Below are positions 44,399 to 53,731 of a DNA stretch of 64,000 nucleotides, one piece after another (the first letter of the stretch is position 1; each line of letters opens with the position of its first letter). Source of the DNA: Ferrimonas kyonanensis DSM 18153 (GTDB lineage Bacteria > Pseudomonadota > Gammaproteobacteria > Enterobacterales > Shewanellaceae); contig NZ_AUDJ01000002.1 of the NCBI RefSeq assembly GCF_000425405.1, forward strand, positions 248,001-312,000. The letters run 5' to 3'. Under the pieces are notes generated by a model, which had not been told where the DNA came from, did not search any database, and saw only the letters and a list, made by a program, of their open reading frames with translations. Both the position numbers and the translations under genes were made by a program.

Positions 44399-45604
44399 TT
44401 AGAAGTAGTAACCAAAGTTGATGTTCAGGCGCTGATTGGTGCCGCCGTCACCCACCAGGGTACCACCGATGAAGGGCTGATTTTCCGCCACCACAAAGTC
44501 CACATAGGTGAACAGGCCGCCGGCGGTGATGGAGACACCGGTGACGTTCATAAAGGTGTCATCCAGAGACTGAGGCTTGTCGGTCATCAGGGTGTAGTCG
44601 TTGTAGAACGTCAGGTTACTGATGGGACCCAAAGAGACCGGCAGGTTATAGGAGACGTTGGCGGTGTAGCTCAGGGCTTCGGCTGGAATCGAGTCGTAGA
44701 AGGCGTAGGCACCCACCACCATCTGGTCGACGTCCATGCCATCGACGTCGTATTCATAGCCGGTGACCTGCAGCTGTACGTTCCAGGCGTTGTAGTTGAT
44801 AACGCCGTGCACGGCTGCGGCCTGGTGGTCGCCGTCCATGTTGTTGTCGATCTCCAGCTGGCCGTACTGACCGGAAGCACCCAGCTCCAGCTGCACGCCA
44901 CTCAGGTCGAAGGTGTGGGCGTAACGCAGGTTAAAGGTGTTGGTTTCACCGGCTTCCAGGCTGGGTGCGTCGAAGGTGCCCTCGTCGGCCAGACGGACAC
45001 CGACGATGTCGTAGGAGTAACGGGCACTGCGATCCGACACATAGCCGTCGAGGCCACCCTGTTCGTCGTTCTTGTAGAAGGCGATGTCCAGCTGGTTATT
45101 GCTGTTTTTAAACTGGTAATTCAGACCCATGTCGTAGTCGTCTTCCAGCCCGGTGTAGAAGTTGGAGCTGAAAAAGAAGCTGTGCGAGGCGTAGGGCAGG
45201 ATACCGAAGGGCACCTGAGTCACACCCACTTTACCGTTGTGCTGGTCGTTAAAGTCATAGCCGACCCAGGCGTGGTGCAGTACGTCCATGTATTGGTACC
45301 AGCGGTACTGGGCCGACAGGGTCAGATCGCCGATGCTGCCATTGGCATCCAACCGGAAGGTGTCAAAGTCGAAATCCCCGCCACGGTCTTGGTTGTCGTC
45401 ATCGTACTCTTCGTAGCTGTACTGGAATCGCACTGCGCCACCCAGAGTAATGCCGTTGTCGTCTGCCGCTTCGGCTTGTTGCTGTTGCTGCTGCTCTTTT
45501 TCCAGGGCGTCAATGCGCGCCTTCAGCGCTTCAATGTCGGCATCGTTGGCCAGGGCAGGGGCAGAGAGCAGCAGTCCCAGGGCAATGGCGATAGGGGATT
45601 TCAT
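44399..45604 (-). CDS. Outer-membrane porin with N-terminal coiled coil
   Basis: A 401-residue porin. A Sec signal ends PALA-ND. It is followed by a short Glu/Gln coiled coil (IEALKARIDALEKEQQQQQQ) that could trimerise or contact peptidoglycan. Alternating beta strands then run to an aromatic C-terminus (NINFGYYF). The aspect resembles phosphate-selective (OprO/OprP) or related general porins, but the pore specificity is unknown. AAGGAAG lies 8 nt before the ATG. A strong terminator follows, so it is a single-gene unit. Confidence 0.85.
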   Translation of the reverse strand: MKSPIAIALGLLLSAPALANDADIEALKARIDALEKEQQQQQQAEAADDNGITLGGAVRFQYSYEEYDDDNQDRGGDFDFDTFRLDANGSIGDLTLSAQYRWYQYMDVLHHAWVGYDFNDQHNGKVGVTQVPFGILPYASHSFFFSSNFYTGLEDDYDMGLNYQFKNSNNQLDIAFYKNDEQGGLDGYVSDRSARYSYDIVGVRLADEGTFDAPSLEAGETNTFNLRYAHTFDLSGVQLELGASGQYGQLEIDNNMDGDHQAAAVHGVINYNAWNVQLQVTGYEYDVDGMDVDQMVVGAYAFYDSIPAEALSYTANVSYNLPVSLGPISNLTFYNDYTLMTDKPQSLDDTFMNVTGVSITAGGLFTYVDFVVAENQPFIGGTLVGDGGTNQRLNINFGYYF

Positions 45605-45740
45605 CGTTGTACTTCCTTAACGAATTGAGTAGGAGGGGTGTGTGATGGGTGTAATGCAACCGTAGTCAAAATGTTGCGTGTGCGGGTATGCTACTGAATT
45701 AATGGTTAGAACTCAAATTAGTTTCTGACCAAGGGGCAAT

Positions 45741-45765
45741 AAAAAAGGCGGCCTGGGCCGCCTTT
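45741..45765 (-). terminator. Terminator of the MarR gene
   Basis: aaaggcggc-ctgg-gccgccttt with an A-run on the plus strand (T-run for the leftward transcript), 15 nt after the MarR stop codon. Confidence 0.88.
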
Positions 45766-45779
45766 AAATGATCAGAGTT

Positions 45780-46265
45780 CTACTTTTCCAGATTCGGAGA
45801 TTGAATGTCCAGCAGCGGCGCCGCATCCAGGTTTTCGGCGTCCATCATATATGCAACACGTTGTAATGATGAAAGAATTTGTGTTTTCTCCCACTCTTTG
45901 AGGTTTTCAAATCGGTCGATGAATTTTTCGTGAAGCAGTGGGGGGGCCGAGGCCAACACGTCGGTGCCGGACGGGGTCAGCCTGGCGTTGACGATGCGTT
46001 TATCGGTTTGACTTCTAACCCTTTCAATAAAGCCGCGATCCTGCAGTCGGTTCAGGATGGTGGTCACTGTGGCGGCACTCAGGGACACCTCATTGGAGAG
46101 GCGCCGAACGGTCACGTCTCCGAGCGTGTCGATGGAGCGCAGCACCATCACCTGAGGGATGGTCAGGCCACAGGCCTTGATCATTCGTTTGGATTGCAGG
46201 TCGGTGGCGCGAATGATACGGCGCAGTTCAACCAGGACTTCAGGCCAGTATTGTGAGTCAGACAT
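45780..46265 (-). CDS. MarR-family regulator
   Basis: A 161-residue winged-helix regulator. The DNA-binding part reads VTVRRLSNEVSLSAATVTTILNRLQDRGFIERV, and the wing contains SQTDKRIVNARLTPSG with the usual D-x-R pair. Helical dimerisation ends frame it. The targets are unknown: it is neither divergent from nor overlapping another gene. A 200-bp gap separates it from nfsB upstream, with both on the minus strand. Confidence 0.9.
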   Translation of the reverse strand: MSDSQYWPEVLVELRRIIRATDLQSKRMIKACGLTIPQVMVLRSIDTLGDVTVRRLSNEVSLSAATVTTILNRLQDRGFIERVRSQTDKRIVNARLTPSGTDVLASAPPLLHEKFIDRFENLKEWEKTQILSSLQRVAYMMDAENLDAAPLLDIQSPNLEK

Positions 46266-46466
46266 AGCGGTAGTTAGTAAAAAAACGGTGTTATCGGCCG
46301 AGTATATCTGTCACTCACCAGAACACAATTGATAACTCATTGCAGACAGGGGAAAGAGCGGAAAAAACCACGGTGGCTCGGTGTTTTACGGTTAAAACGG
46401 GGTGCTGAGAGGTCGTGTGTGGCAGCGGCGCTGAGTCAGCGCCGCCTGGTTCAATGCCGTGTCGGA

Positions 46467-47123
46467 TTAGGGCAATAGCGTAAAGATCTCGGTTTCCGGT
46501 AAGCGTGATTTTGGCAACTCGGCATTAAAATCCGAGTCGTTGCGATAGCCCAGTGCAACCATCGCCACCGCCGAATAGCCTTGTTCCAGCAACCCCAACT
46601 CCTGGTTCAGTACCTTGGTATCCACGCCTTCGATAGGCAGAGCGTCCACGCCCAGAGCCGCCGCGCCCAACAGTACGGTGCCCATGTTCAGGTATACCTG
46701 CTTTTCCATCCAGTGCTGGGCATCCTTAAGGTCGAAGCGGTGCATGTTGATGAACATGGTGCGGCCCATGTTGACCGTCTCCTTGAAGGCCGGCTCGGCA
46801 AAACGGCCGTCCTGATCTTCGGTTTCCAGCAAGTGTTGAATGTAGTCGTCATCGATTCCGGTTTTGGCGCAGAACAGGATCACGTGGGAGGCGTTCAGAA
46901 CCTTGGCCTCATTGAAGCTGTACAGCCCCTGGGTCCCCTTGCTCAGGGTGGCGCGGGCCTCATCGGAGTGGGCAATCACAAAGTGCCACGGCTGAGAGTT
47001 TACGCTGGACGGGCTGTAACGCAGCAGCGCCTTGATCTGCTGGAACAGTTCATCGGGAATTTTCTTATTGGCATCAAACTCTTTGGTTGAGTAGCGAGTC
47101 TGTACAACGTCGATAAGGTTCAT
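46467..47123 (-). CDS. nfsB: Oxygen-insensitive NAD(P)H nitroreductase
   Basis: A 218-residue FMN flavoprotein that reduces nitroaromatics and quinones by two electrons. NfsB-type motifs are seen: RYSTKEFDANKKIPDE, YSPSSVNSQPWHFVIA (FMN binding) and LPIEGVDTKVLNQELGL. The ATG is preceded by CAGGAG. It is divergent from an HxlR regulator, a common arrangement for redox-inducible reductases. Promoter-like boxes are seen upstream. Confidence 0.94.
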   Translation of the reverse strand: MNLIDVVQTRYSTKEFDANKKIPDELFQQIKALLRYSPSSVNSQPWHFVIAHSDEARATLSKGTQGLYSFNEAKVLNASHVILFCAKTGIDDDYIQHLLETEDQDGRFAEPAFKETVNMGRTMFINMHRFDLKDAQHWMEKQVYLNMGTVLLGAAALGVDALPIEGVDTKVLNQELGLLEQGYSAVAMVALGYRNDSDFNAELPKSRLPETEIFTLLP

Positions 47124-47168
47124 GGGTTCGATCTCCTGATGATCGGTTTAACTGATGCTGGTGGAGGT

Positions 47169-47196
47169 ATAATAGGTGTGCCAACGTTTAAAGCAA
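47169..47196 (-). promoter_or_regulatory. Putative sigma-70 promoter of nfsB
   Basis: On the minus strand TTGCTT (47196-47191), a 16-nt spacer and TATTAT (47174-47169) lie about 45 bp before the nfsB start codon. Confidence 0.5.
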
Positions 47197-47215
47197 GTAC
47201 GCACAACTGTGATAC
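47197..47215. promoter_or_regulatory. Candidate HxlR operator
   Basis: GTAC-g-CACA-ac-TGTG-a-TAC is an interrupted palindrome next to the nfsB -35 box and 11 nt before the HxlR start codon, a fitting place for a shared operator. Confidence 0.4.
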
Positions 47216-47226
47216 ATAGGTACAAA

Positions 47227-47598
47227 ATGGATACTGTTAAAAAGCGCCGCAGCAAAATCTATACCGGAGAAGGCTGTCCGGTAGAAGCGAGTCTGGAGTT
47301 GTTCAGTGGCAAAGGTAAGGGGATGATTTTGTATCATCTGCTCGGTGGGACACTGCGTTTTAATGAGTTGAAACGACGCTTAGGCTCGGTGACACAGCGA
47401 ATGCTGACCAAGCAACTGCGGGAGTTGGAGGCGGCGGGCTTGGTGCATCGACAGGTGTACGCGGTGGTACCACCAAAGGTGGAGTATCGTCTGACCGCCA
47501 CCGGGGCGTCGCTAGAGCCAATCCTGCTGGCGTTAAAGCAGTGGGGCGAGGAGCATGCCTTGCCCATATTGCGCCAGCAGGCGAACGCTCCGGCCTAG
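47227..47598 (+). CDS. HxlR-family regulator divergent from nfsB
   Basis: A 123-residue winged-helix protein. CPVEASLELFSGKGKGMILYHLL opens it, with the single conserved Cys used for redox or electrophile sensing in this family. LRFNELKRRLGSVTQRMLTKQLRELEAAGLV is the HTH and VEYRLTATG the wing. The ATG at 47227 is chosen over a GTG at 47176. It probably controls nfsB, 103 bp away on the other strand. Confidence 0.9.
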   Translation: MDTVKKRRSKIYTGEGCPVEASLELFSGKGKGMILYHLLGGTLRFNELKRRLGSVTQRMLTKQLRELEAAGLVHRQVYAVVPPKVEYRLTATGASLEPILLALKQWGEEHALPILRQQANAPA

Positions 47599-47617
47599 CT
47601 TATGGCCGTGACTGCGG

Positions 47618-48397
47618 TTAAAACCCAAGACCCATGGAATTGCTGCTGAAGTGGGTCACCCCTTCGCCTATCTCTTTGCTGAGATGGTCTTGAATGCGCA
47701 CCCTGAGCAGGTGTTTTCCCGGGGCCAGCTTGGGTTTGTGGAACTGGGCGATGATCATCGGCATGTAGCAGGGCTCATTTTCCGAAAACGGCGAATCTTT
47801 GCCGGCGCTGCACTGCCCGGTATGTTCGTAACTCCAATGAAAATCGATCAGGGCCACGGGTTCTCCGTCAATGCTGGCCTGAATGTCGCCTTTGGTCAGC
47901 GTGGGTGAGATGTCCATTATCGCCTTAGGGGTGCCGTCGACGTTTTTGTAGTAGAGGCGGGGCAGTTTGGCGGCGGCCAGGTGCATCGGCCTGAAGGCAG
48001 CAAACAACGATTGGGAACCGCCATTGCTGGCCCATACCGCCAACGAATACACTTCGATGGTGTCGAAGGCAATGTCGATGGTCTGGTTTTCCGTTAGTTG
48101 CAGGTTCCAGCCCCAGAACTCCAGTTGAGTTTTGGCATACTGGGGCAGGTCGAGGCTGTACAGCGAGTTGTAGTGCCCAGCCGGAATCTCGGCCCGGTAG
48201 CGGCCGTTGGCATCGCATTTAAAGTACAGCGAGTCGTCAGCGATAAAGCCACTGGGATTAAAGATTACGTCGCACAGAGGTACCGCTTTGCCGTGACGGT
48301 CGGTCACGGTTCCGTCGATGACGACAGTGTCTTGGGCGTAGAGGTGGGCACTGCTGGTAAGCAGTGCCATGGCCATAACCATGGCGTGTGTATTCAT
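47618..48397 (-). CDS. Secreted protein with carboxypeptidase-regulatory-like domain
   Basis: A 259-residue exported protein with a signal ending LYAQ. The first ~100 residues form a carboxypeptidase-regulatory-like (transthyretin-type) beta sandwich: VVIDGTVTDRHGKAVPLCDVIF and CDANGRYRAEIPAGHY. A second beta domain follows, with Cys residues (GQCSAGKDS, NEPCYMP) that could form a disulfide. No enzyme motif is present. The function is unknown. It lies downstream of the DUF5916 outer-membrane protein gene in the same orientation, 108 bp away, and could be its partner. Confidence 0.72.
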   Translation of the reverse strand: MNTHAMVMAMALLTSSAHLYAQDTVVIDGTVTDRHGKAVPLCDVIFNPSGFIADDSLYFKCDANGRYRAEIPAGHYNSLYSLDLPQYAKTQLEFWGWNLQLTENQTIDIAFDTIEVYSLAVWASNGGSQSLFAAFRPMHLAAAKLPRLYYKNVDGTPKAIMDISPTLTKGDIQASIDGEPVALIDFHWSYEHTGQCSAGKDSPFSENEPCYMPMIIAQFHKPKLAPGKHLLRVRIQDHLSKEIGEGVTHFSSNSMGLGF

Positions 48398-48505
48398 CGA
48401 TAGTCCTTTATCAATAGGGGAGTGTTCGTCCGTGAGCGATCAGCCTACTCTATGCATTTTTCCTAAGTTATATCAAGCTTATGTTGGCCCGCTATTGAGT
48501 TCGGG

Positions 48506-50758
48506 CTACAGCAACCAGGCGTAACTGAACTTGGCAAAGACACTGCGATCCAGTTGCTCAATGCTGTCGTCGATGCCGTCGTTAAAGCGGCCATCGGCGT
48601 AGCCGGCGTAAAACACCGTTTGCGGGTTGAGTTTGTAGCCGTACAGCAGTTCGGTGGACAGCTTACGGGTGTTTGGATCCACCTGATCGTATTGATATAG
48701 GCTGGGATCGCGCTCGATGTCGCGATAGATGGCGGTCAGGCGCAGGAAGTTACGCACATTGAATTGCCAGCTCAGGCGAAGATCCGACAGGTTGGCGGTA
48801 AACAGGGTGCCGCCGTCCACCGCTAATTGCCGCCACAGATGGTCCAGTTCCACCACCAGTTGCGGCAGCGGTTGCCATTTGAAGTAAGGGTTAACTTGGG
48901 TGCGGGTCCCCAGCTGATTATTGGCAAAATCGATGTCGTCGCCGTAGGTCAGGTGCAGCTCCAACTCCAGATCGCCGCGGGGAACAAATTCGATGTCCAC
49001 TCCGGCAAAGGTCTCATCGAACATCGGTGCGTTGCCTTCCACCGCCAGATCCTCCTCCCGTTCGCGGCGGCCGCGACGCTCGCGAGAGACGCCCCACAGG
49101 GCCAGGTAGCTCTGATACAGTCCTTCACCGCTGAGACGGAATTCGTTCTCCTGTTCCAGCCGCTCGCCGTTATTGTTGCGGGTTTCATCCACGTCGCCAC
49201 CGAGACGCACTTTATGGAAGAAGCCGTGTTGCGGGTACCAGGTGTGTCCGCCACCGGCTACCCCTTTGCCCCAGTCGGTGTTCTCCACGAACCCCAGGTC
49301 TGCACGAAACTCATCGTCGATGTAGCGATACAGGGCAAATCCGTCCCAATTGCGGGATTGGTGTTGAATCTCCGCCACCCAATGGTAACCGCGCAGTTCA
49401 CCCTGGCGACTGCGGCTGGCCTGTTCGCCCTCGGTTTGATCCGCTAAATCATCCGGATAGCGGGTGTCTGACCCTACCAACAGCAGTTCGGCGTACGTCT
49501 GGCTGCTAAAGTCGTAGCGGCCATCCACGCCGAAGGTGTAGTTGTGGTAGTCATCGCTTTGTCGACCGGTGGAGATGGCGCCGATGCTGAGTTGATCGCT
49601 GTGGTTATAGCGGTAACGCAGGGCCAGGTTATCGGATCGCTGGTCCAGTCCGGCGATGTCGGAACTGAGGTTGCCCGGCAGCAGGAAGTTGGTCTGTTCA
49701 TCGCGGGTTTGCAGTAGGGCGAAGCTGTGGTCACCGCGGCCGCCGGTGAGCTTGGTACCGAACTCCGGTTCGGCCAGGTTACGGGTGTGGATCAGGGTGC
49801 TGTAGGTGTCAAACAGGTCGGAGTTATCCAGATAAAACGGCCGTTTTTCCGGAAAGAACAAGGCAAAAGTGGTGTTAACGTCCAGCTGGCCGGCATCGGC
49901 TTCCACCTGAGAGAAATCGGGATTGATGGTCAGGTTAAACAGGGTGTCGGGAGTCAGGTTCCAGCGCAGGTCGCCGCCCAGATCGACCTTGTCGGTCTGC
50001 TCCCATGGTTGATGTGGGCTGGCGCGCTCCTCGTCCCGCCTCAGGGTCAGTGACGGGGTGATCTGTAACTGGCGGCTGGCGGTCAGGTTGCTCAGGCCGG
50101 TCATTTCGCTCATCTGGCACAGGGTGCAGGCGACGTTGCGATCCAGCTCGGTGTTGGACAGGCGGTAGGTCTTGTCTCTGGGCCAGAAACGGACCAGCTC
50201 GATGCCCCAGGTTTGCTGTTGATGACTGTCGTCGAAATTGAACATCCGCAGTGGCAGTGCCACTTCAACCACATAGCCGCGCTCATTTTGCAGGCCGGCG
50301 CTGTACCAGATGCCATCCCAGGCATCGCTCTCCTCGCCGGTGAGCTCGTTTTCGATGGAGTCCTGTTGAACGCCATAGGGGTTGATAAAAAACTGGTAGG
50401 CCAATCGGCCCTGATTCCAGGTGTCCAGTTTGATCCCCACCATGTCGTCACCCCAGGCCTTGTCGCGATCGCTGAGGTTGGCACGGATGGCGGAGGGATC
50501 GGGGTCCAGGGCTTCAAAGGCCACGTACAAGGTGTCTTGATCGGCGGTCAGCCAGGCCTGGGTGGTGACGGGCGCCGGGGTGTTTTCTCCCGGCCGGGTT
50601 TCGATAGTGAGTTCGACCTGGCGGGCATGGGCCCATGCCGGCTCATCCAGTTTACCGTCGATTTGGATCGGCCCCTGGTGGTTAGGAACTTCGATGGCGG
50701 CGAGGGCGGAATGGGTGCAGCTTATTAGTATTATCAGTGCTGCCAAGCGGATGGGCAT
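48506..50758 (-). CDS. Outer-membrane protein with CBM9-like and DUF5916 domains
   Basis: A 750-residue exported protein. The ATG at 50758 precedes a Sec signal ending HSALA; a TTG seven codons upstream is less likely. Residues about 25-200 look like a family-9 carbohydrate-binding-like sandwich (IQIDGKLDEPAWAHA, TLYVAFEALDPDPSAIRANL). The remainder is a DUF5916-type beta barrel: FNLTINPDFSQVEADAGQ and FFPEKRPFYLDNSDLFD are characteristic. A CxxC (VACTLCQM) lies between. These proteins occur in marine gammaproteobacteria and Bacteroidetes; the function is not established. Confidence 0.85.
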   Translation of the reverse strand: MPIRLAALIILISCTHSALAAIEVPNHQGPIQIDGKLDEPAWAHARQVELTIETRPGENTPAPVTTQAWLTADQDTLYVAFEALDPDPSAIRANLSDRDKAWGDDMVGIKLDTWNQGRLAYQFFINPYGVQQDSIENELTGEESDAWDGIWYSAGLQNERGYVVEVALPLRMFNFDDSHQQQTWGIELVRFWPRDKTYRLSNTELDRNVACTLCQMSEMTGLSNLTASRQLQITPSLTLRRDEERASPHQPWEQTDKVDLGGDLRWNLTPDTLFNLTINPDFSQVEADAGQLDVNTTFALFFPEKRPFYLDNSDLFDTYSTLIHTRNLAEPEFGTKLTGGRGDHSFALLQTRDEQTNFLLPGNLSSDIAGLDQRSDNLALRYRYNHSDQLSIGAISTGRQSDDYHNYTFGVDGRYDFSSQTYAELLLVGSDTRYPDDLADQTEGEQASRSRQGELRGYHWVAEIQHQSRNWDGFALYRYIDDEFRADLGFVENTDWGKGVAGGGHTWYPQHGFFHKVRLGGDVDETRNNNGERLEQENEFRLSGEGLYQSYLALWGVSRERRGRREREEDLAVEGNAPMFDETFAGVDIEFVPRGDLELELHLTYGDDIDFANNQLGTRTQVNPYFKWQPLPQLVVELDHLWRQLAVDGGTLFTANLSDLRLSWQFNVRNFLRLTAIYRDIERDPSLYQYDQVDPNTRKLSTELLYGYKLNPQTVFYAGYADGRFNDGIDDSIEQLDRSVFAKFSYAWLL

Positions 50759-50885
50759 TGTGTTGATTCCATGTAACAAGAAGGCTGCGCCATGTTGCCA
50801 TAGCGCGCTGAATTCCTCGAGTTACCCTGGTAAGGAATTGTTACTTTTGCGTTATTGAACAGCCGGTCGTAACGGGACGGCGTAT

Positions 50886-52007
50886 CTAGATCAAGCTCTG
50901 CTTTAGTTGTTGATGATAATCCGGGTAGTCGGTATAGCCTTTATGGTTGCCGCCAAACAGGGTCGACGGGTCGCCGATGTCGGCCAATGGCAGATTCCGC
51001 TGCATTCGAAATGGCAGATCCGGATTGGCGATAAAGGCACGGCCAAAGGCGACTGCGTCCACCAATCCCTCGTTTATCAAGGCTTCTGCGGAGGCCTTGT
51101 GGTAGTTACCCGCCACCACAATCGCGCCGCTGAAGGCCGCTCGAAGATCGCGTCGGAACCCGAGGCTAACGGTGGGGGCGTCGTCCCAGTCGGCTTCGGC
51201 CAGGTGTAGGTAGGCGATGCCAATACGGTTAAATTCGCCGGCGGCCAACAAGATGGTGTCGATGGCTTCGCTGTCATCCATGCCCCGTTGAGTAATAAAG
51301 GGCGCTAGTCGCACTCCGACCTTGTCGGCGCCGATGGCGTCGCTGATGGACTCGGTTACCTCGGTCACAAAGCGGATGCGGTTGGCCTGACTGCCGCCAT
51401 AGGCATCGGTCCGTTGGTTGGCGCTGCGGCGCAGGAACTGGTCAATAAGGTAGCCATTGCCGCCATGAATCTCGACGCCATCAAACCCTGCGGCCATGGC
51501 GTTGAGGGCGGCTTGGCGGTAATCCTCGACGGTGGCGTGGATCTCGTCGGTGGTCAGCGCGCGGGGAACCGGGCAGTCGAGCATGCGGCCGATGCCATCG
51601 TCACCGACAATCCAGACCTGGGCATCGGGGGCCAGAGCGGATGGCGCCAGCGGTTGACCGTCGGCATGCAGCGATGGGTGGGACATGCGGCCAACGTGCC
51701 ACAGCTGCAGAAAGATGCGACCGCCGTTGTGGTGTACGGCATCGGTGACCTGTTTCCAGCCGTCGATCTGTGCCTGGGAGTAAATTCCGGGAGTAAAGGA
51801 GTAGCCCTTGCCTTGCGGCGATATCTGGGTGGCTTCGCTGATGATCAGTCCGGCCCCGGCACGCTGGCCGTAATACTCCGCCATCATTGGCGTAGGAACG
51901 TCGCCGGGCTGTGCGGTGCGGGAGCGGGTCATTGGCGCCATCACCACCCGCTGGGGCAGGGTCAATTCGCCGAGGGACAGAGGGTGAAACAGGGGGGAAG
52001 TGGACAT
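50886..52007 (-). CDS. Old yellow enzyme family ene-reductase
   Basis: A 373-residue FMN-dependent NAD(P)H oxidoreductase of the NemA/OYE group, reducing activated alkenes, N-ethylmaleimide or nitro esters. Motifs: VVMAPMTRSRT, GLIISEATQISPQGKGY, FLQLWHVGRMSHP, GVEIHGGNGYLIDQF (His/Asn substrate-binding pair), RRSANQRTDAYGGS and FGRAFIANPDLP. The GG between the His and Asn is a small variant of HGAxGYL. It is monocistronic; no TetR (NemR) gene is adjacent. Confidence 0.92.
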   Translation of the reverse strand: MSTSPLFHPLSLGELTLPQRVVMAPMTRSRTAQPGDVPTPMMAEYYGQRAGAGLIISEATQISPQGKGYSFTPGIYSQAQIDGWKQVTDAVHHNGGRIFLQLWHVGRMSHPSLHADGQPLAPSALAPDAQVWIVGDDGIGRMLDCPVPRALTTDEIHATVEDYRQAALNAMAAGFDGVEIHGGNGYLIDQFLRRSANQRTDAYGGSQANRIRFVTEVTESISDAIGADKVGVRLAPFITQRGMDDSEAIDTILLAAGEFNRIGIAYLHLAEADWDDAPTVSLGFRRDLRAAFSGAIVVAGNYHKASAEALINEGLVDAVAFGRAFIANPDLPFRMQRNLPLADIGDPSTLFGGNHKGYTDYPDYHQQLKQSLI

Positions 52008-52237
52008 GGTGTTCTCCGGTATCAGGGGGCCTATGAGGCAATGACGCCAGTATAGGTTTATGCTGAAATTAAATAATTGGCGCCATATCTAAATCACTTT
52101 TTACTCAGGCTGAATAAATGGCGATTTCCCCGACTGCCTTCAGGCTTGCCTCTTGGGCGACGGAGTGACAAGCTGGCGAATAATTGAGCCATTAGGCGGT
52201 TGGCTTGCAGAGGGGAAACGGCGCGCAGGAGGCGAAG

Positions 52238-52786
52238 ATGCTGGAGTTGAATCAGACTGGTCTGGTGTTGGTGGATGTGCAGGGGCGACTGGCTCAAAAG
52301 GTTCATGACAGTGAAGCGGTGCTGGCGCGGCTGAGGGTGTTGCTGCAGGCGATGCGGCTTTTAAACCGGCCGGTGCTGTGGCTGGAGCAAAACCCCGTCG
52401 GCCTGGGGCCGACCCATCCGATGTTGGCAGCGGAGTTGCTGCACAGCCATCCGGTGATTAAACACAGTTTTAATGGCTGCCGCGAACCGGCGGTGCTCAG
52501 TGCCCTGGCGGGGCACGATTGCCGCCAATGGCTGGTGTGTGGCATCGAGGCCCACATTTGTGTCTATCAGACGGCTCGAGGCATGCAGCAGGCCGGCTAT
52601 GAGGTGGAGGTGGTCAGCGATGCGGTCTCAAGTCGAGATCCGGCTAATCTGGCACTGGCGCTGGCGCGATTGTCGGCATCAAAGGTGGCATTGACCAGCG
52701 TGGAGATGGCGCTGTATGAGCTGATGCAGGATGCCAACCATGAGGCGTTTGGCGCCATTCTGCCGCTGGTAAAATCTCTGCCTTGA
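52238..52786 (+). CDS. Isochorismatase-like (cysteine) hydrolase, YcaC type
   Basis: A 182-residue hydrolase of the isochorismatase superfamily. AGGAGG lies before the ATG at 52238. The catalytic triad is visible: Asp in LVLVDVQGRL, Lys in PVIKHSFNG and Cys in CGIEAHICVYQTA, preceded by a cis-peptide-type G-I-E segment. The substrate is unknown; several members act on amides such as nicotinamide or ureido compounds. It is convergent with cysZ, 30 bp away. Confidence 0.88.
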   Translation: MLELNQTGLVLVDVQGRLAQKVHDSEAVLARLRVLLQAMRLLNRPVLWLEQNPVGLGPTHPMLAAELLHSHPVIKHSFNGCREPAVLSALAGHDCRQWLVCGIEAHICVYQTARGMQQAGYEVEVVSDAVSSRDPANLALALARLSASKVALTSVEMALYELMQDANHEAFGAILPLVKSLP

Positions 52787-52816
52787 GTCAACGAAAAGGG
52801 CCTGACGGCCCCTTGG

Positions 52817-53572
52817 TTAACGAATGATGTCGTTGCGGAACTTGTCCACCCACATGGCGGTGGCTCCACAGATGGCCACCGGCATTACCACCAGGTTGAC
52901 GATGGGGATCATGGCAAACGCCGCCACGGCGGCACCAAAGGTGAAGGAGGGGCCTTTTCTGGCACCGATGGCGGTGCGCATCTCCCCAAAGTGAATCTTG
53001 TGGTTGTCGAACGGATAATCCAGGTACTGAATGGCCATCATCCAGGCGCTGAACATAAACCACACCACCGGCGCTACGGTCTGGCCGATTCCGGGCACCA
53101 CGAACAGTAGCAACAGCACCAGCGCCCGCGGCAGGTAGTATTTCAGTTTCTGCCACTCACGCCCCAACACCCGCGGAATGTCCTTGATGACGTCTACAAA
53201 ACCATCGTCGTTGACGCTCTTCCCGGTGAGTCGCCGTTCTACCTGCTCTGCCAGAATGCCGTTGAATGGCGCTGCTAGCCAGTTCATGGCGGAACTGAAG
53301 ATAAACGAGAACACCACCAGCACCGTCACCACCGCCAGGGGCCACAGGGCCCAGTCCAGCCAGTCAAGCCAGCTCGGCAGGCTGGCCATCAGTTGGGTCA
53401 TCCAACCGGACAGTTGCTGGAACAGCCAGTAGAAGGCGGCAGCAAACAACACCAGGTTGATGCTAAGCGGGACCAGAACAAAGCGTCGCAGGCCCTTGGT
53501 GCGGATGAGCTCAAAGCCTTTGATGAAGTAACTGGCGCCGCTGGCGCTCTCTGGCATAACAGATTGATTCAT
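52817..53572 (-). CDS. cysZ: Sulfate permease CysZ
   Basis: A 251-residue inner-membrane protein with four hydrophobic stretches that brings sulfate in for cysteine synthesis. CysZ landmarks: FIKGFELIRTKGLRRFVLVP near the start, NWLAAPFNGILAEQVE and YLDYPFDNH. It is divergent from smc (160 bp). In enteric bacteria cysZ sits next to cysK; here the two are more than 30 kb apart. Confidence 0.93.
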   Translation of the reverse strand: MNQSVMPESASGASYFIKGFELIRTKGLRRFVLVPLSINLVLFAAAFYWLFQQLSGWMTQLMASLPSWLDWLDWALWPLAVVTVLVVFSFIFSSAMNWLAAPFNGILAEQVERRLTGKSVNDDGFVDVIKDIPRVLGREWQKLKYYLPRALVLLLLFVVPGIGQTVAPVVWFMFSAWMMAIQYLDYPFDNHKIHFGEMRTAIGARKGPSFTFGAAVAAFAMIPIVNLVVMPVAICGATAMWVDKFRNDIIR

Positions 53573-53731
53573 AAACTCTGCTGAAATAATCGATAGTTAC
53601 CCCCATTTTGAGTGCTAAATGCGTAAAAGGTCAACAACCGGGTTGTTGCTGGCTGTTACAAAAGCGGGCGGCATTTGATACAGTGCCCTATTGAGCTTTT
53701 CCCTTGAAATTGTTGAGAATTTAATCGCCGC

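Noticed and set aside
44342-45628. 428-codon plus-strand frame opposite the porin gene
   Set aside because: It is extremely Val/Gly-rich without domain features; the minus-strand porin has signal peptide, strands, ribosome site and terminator.
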